Below, piece by piece: positions 1 through 11,200 of a DNA stretch of 64,000 nucleotides; position 1 is the first letter of the stretch, and each line of letters opens with the position of its first letter. The stretch is from Davidsoniella eucalypti (Eukaryota > Ascomycota > Sordariomycetes > Microascales > Ceratocystidaceae): contig RMBW01000026.1 in the NCBI GenBank assembly GCA_004009845.1, positions 62,001 to 126,000 of the forward strand. The letters run 5' to 3'. Under the pieces are notes generated by a model that saw nothing but the letters and a program-made list of their open reading frames with translations, had not been told where the DNA came from and did not search any database. Both the position numbers and the translations under genes were made by a program.

Positions 1-439
1 TTCAGCCAACAAAGTACAGATGACAATAAAACTTACAAGTACTCGTGATATCTTTGACTAAGACTGCTTTTGAAGTATATACTATTCTAACTTCATACTC
101 TCCACTTACTTCAACATACCACTAGCATTCAACTATGTCGGCCGAGATACACAGCATATACCAGGAAGTCTCAGATGGCACAATGAGAAGGTTTGTTTTG
201 TTTAGTTATACACTTATTAGTGCCGATTATCATAGTTACTCTAACCCACATATTTCTGTCAGGCTAGATGCCGATGCAAAATATCATTCAACAGCAAAGT
301 TCATGACGGAGACAGATTGGAAGATACGTTTATTGTTCAAGATATATGGTAGCATCTATGAACGAAGAATAGTAGATTTAGGGGTTGTTACGGGTGAGAT
401 ATGTTTCATCACAACAAAGGAGTGTTTGTCTGCTAATAT
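1..439. other. left edge, possible upstream part of decayed gene
   Basis: No complete gene is supported here. An open stretch from an ATG at 135 could be interrupted by an intron (GT at 192, AG at 262-263) and continue to about 399, running towards the AAA+ remnant that follows. I see no domain in it, so it may be either the decayed 5' part of that gene or chance coding. Confidence 0.3.
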
Positions 440-1040
440 ATGTGATAGAACAGATCCCTAGGCATTTTGAGGACATGATCAGCCGTCCTCGGGAATATCC
501 TCGACTCCGACAATGCACCGATAACACTCGTCATTTCAGAGATATACACCCCGGAAGCGTACTCAAGAAGCACCGGATACCAGGTGCCATCATACACGGC
601 CCAACTGGTACTGGCAAGACAATTTTTCATTCGTGGTATCGCCAAGGATACAGGTTTCAACATAATCCGCATTACATATGCCGATAGCTCATATTTTGGC
701 CCAACGGAGGCCTATAAAATGGTCAAAGCCATGATATCTCTAACTCGAAAGGCAGGCTCATGTATCGTCTTCCTTGACTCAGCAGATACCTAGTTCAGCA
801 AGTCTTGTCCACCTCAAGATCAGCAAGCCCCGCTCTTTGTCGACCGTGTTTATAAACGAATGGGATGCTGCAATATCCAAGCCAGACTCTCCTTTTATCA
901 TCTTCGAAACAACACATATTCACGGTCTAGACCCAAAGGTTCTACGACGGGCGCCATTCCACGTCAAAACTGATCTTCTTACTAACGAAGAACAAAAGCT
1001 TATGATTAAGAAACTAATCTCAACTGAGTCTATCATCTAA
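440..1040 (+). pseudogene. AAA+ ATPase pseudogene (Msp1/ATAD1-like core)
   Basis: Pieces of an AAA+ ATPase core are readable in order but in different frames. A perfect Walker A, GPTGTGKT, is encoded at 598-621. Just after it a frameshift near 620-630 is needed to reach a stretch reading KDTGFNIIRITYADSS. A Walker B-like CIVFLDSAD follows at 761-787, where the usual DE pair has become DS, then a stop. A third frame (about 836-1037) gives an EWDAA..PFIIFETTHIHGLDPKVLRRAP segment, matching the post-Walker-B part of Msp1-type ATPases with sensor-1 and arginine-finger surroundings. Loss of the Walker B glutamate plus at least two frame breaks make a functional product unlikely. Membership of the AAA+ family is clear; the exact subfamily is inference. 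Confidence 0.75.
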
Positions 1041-4008
1041 CGAATCTCGGATGTTCTCACTTGGGCGATCTGACGGATGGCTTGATGTCACTATGAAGAA
1101 GTCTGATCTCCGCGGTTTTTTTTTTCCGGATAGTAGTCTTGATACTACTAAAAATCATATCAAAGAAGATGGCTTATCGATTACTATAGAACGTATCGAA
1201 GAAGCTAGATTGAATAAGTATAATTTAATATTGACAGATGATTATACAAAATATAAAAAAAACCATTCTTGATAGCAACTATCAAAGTAAAGTCTCTTAT
1301 GAGCCTACATGATATGATACTTTCCGTTCTATTATTCTTGTTATAGATGCTTCTTCTAGAGCAAATAAAGTCAAGGACTCAATCAATAGAATGTTTTCGC
1401 GTTGTTCTCCAGCTTCCGAGCATGACTGTGGCTATGCTTATTTCACCGGGATATATCAGACTAACACCAACTATATTTGAGTACCAGATGCCAAAATAGG
1501 TCGAGTCGAACCTGTGTACCTGAAAGTGATGTTCCCATAAGGTGTATCTACTCCAAGAATATACTAACTTGGGGCCAAAGGCGAGAGATAACAAGCCTCA
1601 CATGGAGTAAGTTCAAGCCAGGTGATACCACAGCCTCAGAATCTGTGGATCCATCATCAATGACCAAATAACTACCCTGTTTTGTTAATCCAAGATTGCA
1701 TAGATAAGGTTGGCTAGTTCATCTATCGGTAGATTTAAGCTCAACTCTCCGACGACGATGCGTAGCTTCGTTTGCCTTGTACGGCAATACGAAAGGAGAT
1801 GGTTTATGTGAGCCAGACAAAAGTTCATGGTGTCATTGCTACTATGTACTAACATGCTACTTTGATAAAAGCAGAATAAAGATGCCCTGGTAATAGCCGA
1901 TTCAACGCCGAAATATTGCTGACTGATTTAAGTAATTAGATGAGATGGAGAACTAGCGAGAAGAAGTCAAAGAATAGTAGAGTTCCAGGCCCTTTTGTAT
2001 ATCAATGATGTCACATTAGTAGTGAAAAACCTGTTGTCTGTTAAGGTGTTTAGGTTTTAATCAGATGCCAAGAAGAACCGGCGCATTGAGAAGACCGATC
2101 TCAACGTTACTAAGACCTTTTAGCCATGGAATCAGCCTTAGGAAAGGCGGTCACTATGGATCTGGATACAGCCAAACCCACTTGGTTCGCGATCCAGAAT
2201 TTAGGGTTGTGCATATACATAGAAAGGGGGCCAACCGGCAACTTTTGTGATGAAACCGACCTGGCCAAGGCTCTGAGCATATTAACTATATATCATTGCG
2301 TCGAAACCGAACATCGAAAGTGACGGTGGCTGGATAGACAGAAGGCAAGGCCAAACTGAGTCGTCTACTTTCTTACATAACGTATATCTGGACCTAAGGA
2401 TATTATCACTCAACCTAATCTCGTTACTAGAACCAAAACAACTTGTGAAGGGACTCAGACCAAGTGCTGTCACCTGCACCGGCTACTGCTGCTGCTACTA
2501 TATCTTAGAGCAGATATAAGGAGATCTTATTTCGAGGGACAGCCCGTGCTCAAGATATACAGCATAGAGCAATGGGATTCTATCAATTCGCCACGTTGTG
2601 GGTGCTTTGGTTTTTTTGGGGGGGCTGCCTAAACGATCAATGTCATGATCATGATGATGATGATTTTATTTATAGTCTAGAGATTTATCTAAGAGCTCCT
2701 TTTCGACTCCGGGCGAGGCCATGTTTTCTGGCACCAATTTTCTATGTTCCTAGTCTGGCATCCATTCCTTTTACAGTAGCAACACCTACGTCTCCTGGAT
2801 AAATATCATAAATAACAAACCAAGGACAAATCTATAGGCAGTTGTATGTGGTACATGACCCTAGGCATAGTTACAGCTGTCACTGGGCTATAGGGCTCTA
2901 GATGCCTGATGGTGTAAGTGACAGGGGCTATACTGTGTAAGTGATAGTGGCTAACACCACCATAATGTACTGAAATTTGTACTATACAGACAAGCTTATT
3001 CCACTGTTTGACTTGAACACAATATGTTTATACTTAATTTCAGTACTATCGACAGCCGGCCCTAGCTTTAGAATACCCGCAAAAGAGACTTTAACTTTAG
3101 CTTACAGTCTTGGGGCCGAAGCACAAGCAATAATGCGCTAGTTTCAATAGCCCCTGATAAGTCGGTCGTACGCCAGCAGCTGTATAAGTAGGCGCGATAA
3201 TCAACCTGTAGTGCGCACACTCAGAAGGGTTAGCCCATGCAGGAGCCTGTCACCCTACAAAGCCAAGACAGATAGGCGGCGGACGGGCCAAGAAACGGCC
3301 TGGACAGCACCCAGCGCCGGCACTTTCCTATTCAGGCGGAGGCCGCTGAGGCGCCCCGGAGCACCGGCCGGCCAAAGAACCGACGCTACGTTGCGCCAAG
3401 CATCCCACGCGACTCGATCTGACCCAAAACTCAACTAAGCTCTAGCAGCAGCAACACATGCTAGGAGCCTTCTCGAGAGGCTTGGCCATGGCGTGCTAAT
3501 TCATCAAACGTGCAGCCGTCACTGTCAAGTTGCATAGTCAGAGGCACAGAAGAAGATAGGCGTGATTCGTCAACTACCATGTCTCTTTATCCTGCTACTC
3601 ATGTGTATATACGAGGCCGTGCGTTGCATTCCGAGAAGCCATGTCTTTGGGGGGTGACGATTGCCAAGCTAGAATATGGCAGTCGTGATGATATGGACGT
3701 GGAACTTGCTGAAAGCAGAGGCCAAGTGAGGTTATATATGATGTCGACATCGGCGTCCCAAGTATAAGAAGAGTCCCGATGCCAGCTGGGATAGACTCTC
3801 TCTGTTTGTCTTTTCTTCTCCAGGCACATTTCCCGGCTCCCCGTTCCCTTCCTTCTCACCACCTGAACTCTTCAGTTCCCGTCACTCCTTGTCTTGAGCA
3901 GCATCAATAGCAACAAGAACACCAAACGCTTGTTCACGCCTATCCTCTGCTACACATTCATTATCTTTGTTCCTACTACCATTACCACCTACACAGCCAA
4001 AATCTGCA
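1041..4008. other. gene-free stretch
   Basis: I see no supported gene. The first 600 bases may be the decayed 3' part of the AAA+ remnant. Positions 2912-2957 hold a 23-bp direct tandem duplication beginning gtgtaagtga. Positions 3200-3450 are locally GC-rich, but the open frames there are short and match nothing I recognise. The last 250 bases are the pyrimidine-rich leader of the next gene. Confidence 0.5.
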
Positions 4009-5538
4009 ATGGTTCCTTTCTCAGCCTCTCTTTTCCTGGCCGCTTTGGCCAGATCGGTTGCCGCCATGCCTATGGCCTCCGAGGCACCGACTGCCACCGT
4101 CACGCCCTCAGCCGACGGTGCTGCCAACAGCACTCTGACCTATCTGCCTTCGGTGCCCCTCAACAGCCAGAAAATCAAGAACGTCAAACCATCGTTTAAC
4201 GTCAACCTCAACTACCGTGCGCCTTTAAACGCTGAAGATGGTGGCCTCATCGGCATGGACCTAGACCTAACCAAGCCCGCCGTTATGCTCGAGATGCTCT
4301 CTGACGTTACCAACGTTGCCTGCCCCAACGGCAAGATCGAGGTGACATTTTCAAAGCCCAATACGTTCAAGGAAGCCCTGAACGTCTGGGGCCAGCACGG
4401 TGAGTTTGTGTTCATCACCAACCACGGCACCGATTGCGATCTGGGCCAAGAGCGCGGCTTCTTTACCGTAGCAGGCTACTCTGGTATCGTGGGTGATGCC
4501 GCCAACATGGTTATCTCGGCTTCTGCTGCCCGCACTAAGCTGGAGGATATCTCCCGTGCTATGAAGATCGGCTTCTCTGGCTTGCCAATGGCCCATGCCT
4601 CTCTTGGTAGTGCTGGCGGCCTCAATCCAGCTGGTCTGAGAGGCAGTGGACGCAAAGGCCCTCAAATCAGCAGCCCTGGCCTTCCCATCGACTTCATGTA
4701 CACGGTACCCCTCAACACCCCCCTGTACGATGACAATAAGAACATCAGAGTCCAGATCGACAGTGCCTCTGTGCATGCTAGAATGCTCTTCACCGGCAGC
4801 CTCAGATTCAACTTTGCCACTCGGTCTCTGGAAGAGTTGACCCTGGACATAGATGTCGATCTCAAGTCGTCAGTTACCCTGTCTGCCACTACCAAGGCCG
4901 AGATCCGCCAGGCTTTCCGCTTCGCCCCTCGCGACAAGATTTCCTACAACTTCATCAACGTTCTCGGCATTCTTACTCTCGGTCCAGGCATAGAATACGC
5001 TCTTGCTGCCTCTCTGGACCTGCGTGGCGCCGCTGACGTCGAGACTAACGCCTTCTTCGGCATCGACCATGCCAAGGTTCACTGGGACATACTACACTTC
5101 GACCGCTCCTATGTCTCCAAATGGGATCAGCCTACATTCAACGCGAACTACTACACCCACCAATCTGTCTCCGGTACTCTCACGCCTTCTGCCGAGATTA
5201 CCTTGAAGATGGCCATCTCTCTGCTCAACATCGTCAACTTTGGTGCTGGCATCACCTTCTCGCCTTCTCTACAAAACAGCTTCTATGCCGTGACTGGACA
5301 GGGTATCGATGCTGGCACCAAGGGTGGCCCTATCGACATCTCTGTCCACCCTGACTTGTCTTCAACATGCGAGAAGAACCACGTTGAGACCGGCCTGGCC
5401 CTGGGCAGTGACGTGGTCTTGTCCATCGACAGCTTCGTTGCCGGTCTTTGGGAGGGTCATCTCTTCGACGCCAGATTCCCCGTCATCCGTGACTGCTGGG
5501 CCATGTTCACTCCTACTCATCCCCCCGCGCTGGAGTAA
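4009..5538 (+). CDS. secreted fungal protein, DUF7029/DUF7223-like
   Basis: Single-exon gene of 509 residues. I chose the ATG at 4009 because it gives a classic signal peptide (MVPFSASLFLAALARSVAA, cleavage near residue 20); the frame stays open upstream to a TTG at 3967 but no ATG precedes. After the leader comes a Ser/Thr/Pro-containing linker with an NST glycosylation site. A globular region follows (about residues 60-190: NLNYRAPL, NVACPNGKIEVTF, FITNHGTDCDLG, FFTVAGY), resembling the N-terminal DUF7029 type domain of fungal secreted proteins. A beta-rich C-terminal half recalls DUF7223. There is no C-terminal hydrophobic tail, so it is probably soluble or wall-associated rather than GPI-anchored. 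Several Cys suggest disulphides. The domain names are from memory; the biochemical function is unknown. Confidence 0.8.
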   Translation: MVPFSASLFLAALARSVAAMPMASEAPTATVTPSADGAANSTLTYLPSVPLNSQKIKNVKPSFNVNLNYRAPLNAEDGGLIGMDLDLTKPAVMLEMLSDVTNVACPNGKIEVTFSKPNTFKEALNVWGQHGEFVFITNHGTDCDLGQERGFFTVAGYSGIVGDAANMVISASAARTKLEDISRAMKIGFSGLPMAHASLGSAGGLNPAGLRGSGRKGPQISSPGLPIDFMYTVPLNTPLYDDNKNIRVQIDSASVHARMLFTGSLRFNFATRSLEELTLDIDVDLKSSVTLSATTKAEIRQAFRFAPRDKISYNFINVLGILTLGPGIEYALAASLDLRGAADVETNAFFGIDHAKVHWDILHFDRSYVSKWDQPTFNANYYTHQSVSGTLTPSAEITLKMAISLLNIVNFGAGITFSPSLQNSFYAVTGQGIDAGTKGGPIDISVHPDLSSTCEKNHVETGLALGSDVVLSIDSFVAGLWEGHLFDARFPVIRDCWAMFTPTHPPALE

Positions 5539-6420
5539 ATTGTCAGGCCAGACAGAGTATCTCGTTAATTTGCTTGTCCCTTCGATTATCATTCTTTTCG
5601 TCCATCAGCTCCATCACTGTTTTCAACTCCGTTACGTGACCTGACCCTCTGGTGGCGTTTCTCTGATCTATGGCATCATCTTGTCATAAGTCTTCTTTAC
5701 ATCATCGTTCACTCCAACCCTGTGTCATGACTGCCATGTTCTCCTTTCTGGCACACTTCTTGTATCTCTCTTTGCATTCTATACTATACCCTTTTAACGC
5801 ATTTACAGTAGTTCATGTTCCTGTCTATTTTCTAGTCTTAATATACCTTTTCTTAATCAACATGTCCAATATTTCCAGTCTTGTGACTCTTGTTCTCTAT
5901 ATGTTATGCTAGATGATATTTATATTAACTCTAGAAAAGCATTACAATACCCATAGGCATATATACTACCGGTGTATAACCTTATATGATATATAGAGAA
6001 TGAAATTTAATATATTATGAACCAAGCTAGTACGATAGGCTACAGATAAGTATTTGATAAGGCAAAAATGCAAAGCATACACTGCCTATCTAATCAGGCG
6101 ACCAAGATGGCTAGTCGGCACATATATTCATATGAACACTCGTTGAACAAATATGTATCAATACAGAAGGAAATGCTGCTATTAATAAAGAATTACAGCG
6201 AATTTTTTAGACCACAGGTCCTGGAGATTATATCAAAACTAAGACAAATAGCCAACAGATGACGACGGCATAGAAACAAAGAAATCAGAAATGAGAAGAA
6301 GATATGGCGAGATAAGGAGCACAGCTACTCAAACTACTGAACATGAATTGAAGCACAGATATATTCTAAGATGGGAGAAAAGGAAACAAGATATACACCT
6401 CCCTTGACCTAGTATGGCAC
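5539..6420. other. intergenic spacer between convergent genes
   Basis: AT-rich sequence between two genes that converge here. It should hold both 3' untranslated regions. I see no RNA gene or repeat. Confidence 0.6.
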
Positions 6421-8223
6421 TTAGTGTGAGTGGTCATGGTCATGATCGTCCTGATGGTCATGATCATGAGAATGGCCCGAACGACTACTAGCTCTGCTGA
6501 GCACCGGACTAGGTTGACCCGAGGGTGACGGGCAGCAGCCCTTGCCTACACAATCAACAACGCACTCGAGTAGGCAGATATCACCTCTTGCTGACGACGA
6601 GACCAGCCCCAACCCGTTGTTGTTTCCTGCGCCGCCATTATGGGCACGAATAGCTAGTGCCTGCTGCTCGTGTTCGGCAGCTTGCTCGGGGTCCAAGCAG
6701 TACTCGGGCTGGATAGTAGCACTGTGGATGCCGTATGCGTGCAAACACTTACGTGCACGACGTGCCAGCTCCATGTATTTCTCTCCGCCAGCTTCCGAAA
6801 TAGGGAAAGCGACCTGCATGTGCATAGAGGCAACAACCTTGGTATCTGAGAGTTGCCAGATGTGGATGTGATGGCAGCTGACTACACCAGGGAGAGTCTC
6901 GATATCCTCACGGATCTCATTCACATCAAGATGGTCAGGTGTAGCCTGCAGCAAAACCTTGGATGTCGCATAAGTCAAAGGCAGAGCAGAGTACAAAATA
7001 ATAACAGTGATGAACAAAGAGACGGCAGGATCGGCGTATAGCTTGTACTTCCACTCAGTGCACCAGATGATAAGAGCAGTGACAATAACTCCCACGTTAC
7101 CCAGGGCATCACCAAGGACGTGCAAAATCATGGCATTCATGCCCATATCAGCATGGTTGTGGCCGTGAGCACTCGAAGAAGCGGGCCGGGGTCTGTTGTG
7201 GTTGTGCGAGTGGTGGATAGCCTCGGAATCGCGACGGGGGCGGTTGCTACTGTTGTTCGATTCGTGCGACGTACCCGAGCAAACAATGGTAGGGTTTCCT
7301 AGTAGAGTTGTCGATTCAGTGGGCTCGGCAGTGGCGGTAGCATTGCTGGAAGACGAGTCAGATGGCTCTTCGATCTGGCGCGATACAGCAAGAATGTCCT
7401 GGCGGAAGCTAGAGGGGTAGATGCTAAGGTCGCTAGACAAGCGATTGTGCTTATTAATGTGCTTGTGGGCATGCTTGTGAGCATGAGAATGCTTCGTAGA
7501 ACCATAACCAGCAACACCTTCTTCGATATCGTGGGGAGTGTGTTCGTGCTCATGTTCCCTATCGTGACTATGTCCGTGTTCGTGGTCGTGGTCGTGATCA
7601 TGGCCATCTCCAGGGCCGTGGCTATGGCCGTGGCCGCCGAGAACAACGAAGCCGACAAGGTTGCTGGCTAAGCCGAACGCACCAACTATGGCCATAACCT
7701 GAGGGTTGTTGATCTCCGGCGGCTCGACAAAGCGGGTGATAGCCTCGAGTACAATTGACACGCACAGGGCGATAAGGAATACAGCGTTGAAGAAAGCGCC
7801 TAGGATTTCGGCACGAAGGTACTATTTGTCGCAAACACAGGCATTTGTTAATTGAACGGACTACAAAAATCGGAATTGGGGTCAAAGATAAACATACGCC
7901 ATAAGAGTACTTGTCGTCCGACTGCTTCTGGGCGACTCTAACAGCCCAAAGGCCAATGTATAGGGATATAATATCGTTTAACTACAGAAACCAGAGTGAA
8001 ACCCCTCAAATGTTAGCAAAGTACAATTGGTAGTCAATTTGCGACGCGCATGCAGATACGACAGAAATAAATAGAGCCGAGCTGCCAAAATACGCACCAT
8101 ATGAAAGGCATCGGCCATCAAAGCCAGCGAGTGCAGCCAGAAGCCACTCGTAATTTCGATAAAGAAGAAGAGGGCATCGATTGCCAGCATCGTCTTGATG
8201 CGATTTTCCTTTGACCACGCCAT
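6421..8223 (-). CDS. CDF-family vacuolar zinc transporter (Zrc1/Cot1-like)
   Basis: Cation diffusion facilitator that would move Zn (or Co/Cd) into the vacuole in exchange for protons. Three exons: 8223-8098, 7981-7898 and 7821-6421, joined by good GT..AG sites in phase 0, giving 536 residues. Exon 1 holds TM1-2 with the metal-site HSLALMADAFH (HxxxD), and the second HxxxD pair is in MILHVLGDALGNVG (TM5). Between them is a long His-rich cytosolic loop (roughly residues 120-190) with many H-D/H-S/H-E pairs, the hallmark of the Zrc1/Cot1 subfamily. The C-terminal cytosolic domain has the CDF HIHIWQL signature. The tail ends in a Cys cluster (CLLECVVDC, CC) and a second His/Asp repeat. Length is somewhat above yeast Zrc1. 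Zn specificity is inferred from the loop. Confidence 0.95.
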
Positions 8224-11200
8224 GGCGAATACGGTGTGTGGTTGTGAATTGATTGCTCAATCGGTGAGTTTGAATCTATCTATAACGGGCGGCGACTGAT
8301 CTACATATACGGGAAAAGATGATTGGTAGCTATGTTGGTAAACAAAGAGAAATAAAGAACGAACGAATGACAAGAATAAGAATGGCGATGAGAAACAAAT
8401 GAGAATAATGTAGAAGATATTGGTCGAGCGAGGCTGGAGAAAAAGAAGAAGAAAAGATGGTGAAATAGATCAACAGAGGCGACACTCCAGGGTTGGAGAT
8501 AAGAATAGAAAATAAAGCACTGACTAGACTACTAGAATCTTTACAGTTGGTACCCGCAAAAATAAATCAAAACATCACCATAGAATACAAGAATAATAGC
8601 CAGAGCCCACTTCGGCAGATAGAGCTCGGCAGGCAGATGAGAGAAAAGCTAAGGGAGAAGGGAGGAGGGGATACCAGAAAAATAAAAGGAATGTATGACT
8701 ATCGTGGGTTACTGCTTTATAATAATATGTGTATAAGGAAGCGTTACGTCAGTAGCGATAAAGCTCGAAAATCGAGAGCAAAAAGTCGAAGGAGCTGTTC
8801 AAGGTAAACATACAATGCAACTAAACTGTACAGACAATATTATATATCAACTGGAAGCAAGTTCAAGAAGCTACGCATTTAACTCACCTTTTTTTCCAGT
8901 AATTAGAACAGCCACCCGCCACAATATCGCCATCAATAGGCGAAACAACGCCTGAGATGAATCAGCAAGGAAGGGATGGCGCTATTACGCAATAGTCGAT
9001 TTATTGCTAGATACCAGCAGCCTCATGCTTTTTGGAACCTTGGGTTCGGAGCATTCAAACTACAATGCCAGAACTATGTTTACAGATATGTACCTGTAAA
9101 TCGAGGTTCCCGTCACATATGACGCCCTCAAGTCTTTATTAGTATGTATGTGCGACCACTATACAAACTCACGGAACAAATGCTGGGCCTGCCCTTTAAA
9201 AACTGCTGCGGCCAACGGCTGGCGTATTCGTAACTTGTGAAAGCTTGATCCGAGCACGAAAGCCAATTCGTTTTCGATACAAATCCTATGCTATCCTAGC
9301 TACACAGGCGAATGTCAATCAACCGCCTAATTTTTTTCAATACATACATACTAGACTCTAGCCGCTCAACCCCTTATCAGATGCTTCAACTTGAGCCGTT
9401 TACTGCCTCGAAGCCTCGAGAATATCTTAACTGTTGGTAAAATGTATATACTCCTAAACCCAACTTTGTCATGTTAGGGCCAGACTTAAGTCTCATCTTA
9501 ATTTTCTACACATATGTATGTAATCTAAGCTTGGTTCTTCCAATTTAACCCAGAAATTCATTACAATAAACGCCCGATCTAGGGCTGAACTACCGGAATG
9601 TATGGATTGCTAGTGTCGTGAATATAAGTGGGTCTACAAAGCAGTGACATATCAATTAATGCTGGCTGACTTACGAGGGTTTTATGTATCACTATAACCC
9701 TAATGTTGTCTTGTTTACGTAAGAGAAACATCAACATCGACGAGTGAGGTATGATGAACTCCTGTTTTGTTTGACAACATCTCGTAATTTTTCTGTATCA
9801 CAATAAGAGCTCCTATCTAATGGAACTCTCATAGCTCACCCAAGGCTTAGCTTGAATTTACGATTCGATGACTTCAACTTCTTCACACATATGATCTACC
9901 CACATGCTTTACAATATACAGAGCTTTAACATGAGTGCCATGGCACAAAATATATCAAAAATTCAAGTTTATACACAGCCAAGTCTCTATCTGACCTAAC
10001 TGTTGATTTCTGCCCCGCCTTACGCTCCTTTGCAGTTATCCAGACGATACACAATGCTAGGAACTATGACGAAATGTATGTTTGTATATCCAACTATGCA
10101 TCATTTCCCTTGACGATTTTTCCAAGAGCAGCCGACCACATGATATGATTATACTGGTGTAACCATCATATTTTGCTCTCTGATCGATTCGATCCTTATA
10201 CCAACGAGTTTTGTGTGACTTCTGGCGTAAAGAAAAGTGTAGTTACCATAACAGTTGGCAATAAGTTCCACCTTAAGTATCCTGAAGTGGCACCCAAACC
10301 CGCGAAATTCCGAGAAATAACGTGACTTGAGACATAACGAACCGCTCGTCGCTATTGTGGTAGATCATCATGTATTCTCCATCCTGTCCTTGTTATCATT
10401 TGTGTACTTTGAATGGTAGACTTTGATTAGCGAGCACACATATGAAGCAAGAACAAGACGACAACAAATGTGTGAACCAGTGTGATACAAACATCTCAAA
10501 CACATATCCTGAAGACTGTCTTACGACAATAAGAACCAACTCGAGATTTACATCAACCCGGGCAGTTCAACCAAGTGTATCAAAGCTGTGTGATGGTATC
10601 AAGGTTGATGTAAAATGCAATATATATTATTATCTCCAGCATAATTAAGTATTGCACATAGTACATGATTACCTCAGCATACGGGTATCTATTTAGATAC
10701 ATGTATCTTCATAGTATATGATAGCCATCGATATATGTATGTGACACCAAAGACCATGTTGGGTGTAAATGACAGCCACACCGGAAAATATGATAGTGGT
10801 TTGAATTATTGGGCAGCACATACAACTATGAAGAAGCTAGCAAGTATCTCAATCACTTTGACTCGCCTCTACGAGTTCAACACAGGTGATTTCTAGGATT
10901 CAAACCATGACTGCTAGTGCTGAATAATCGGTGTACTAGGTCATCTGCAATAGATGGAATACGTCCAAAACAATTCGTACAACAGCAGTGAGTCTATTTC
11001 TCCTGCTTAAGAACCTATTTGGATTGCAACCTACAGTAGGGTAGAATTCTCCAATTGAGCCTCATACATGCTATGACTACTGTATCAAGTAGCAAAGGTT
11101 ACCTATCATACCCTAGGAAAATACTGTCAACACATTGATGTATGTATGTGGAATCAAACCCTCGACTATACTGTGACGATATAGTGGCATAAGCAACAGT

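Noticed and set aside
3967..4008. Upstream TTG extension of the secreted protein
   Set aside because: Would hide the signal peptide behind 14 extra residues and lacks an ATG; the ATG at 4009 gives a standard signal sequence.
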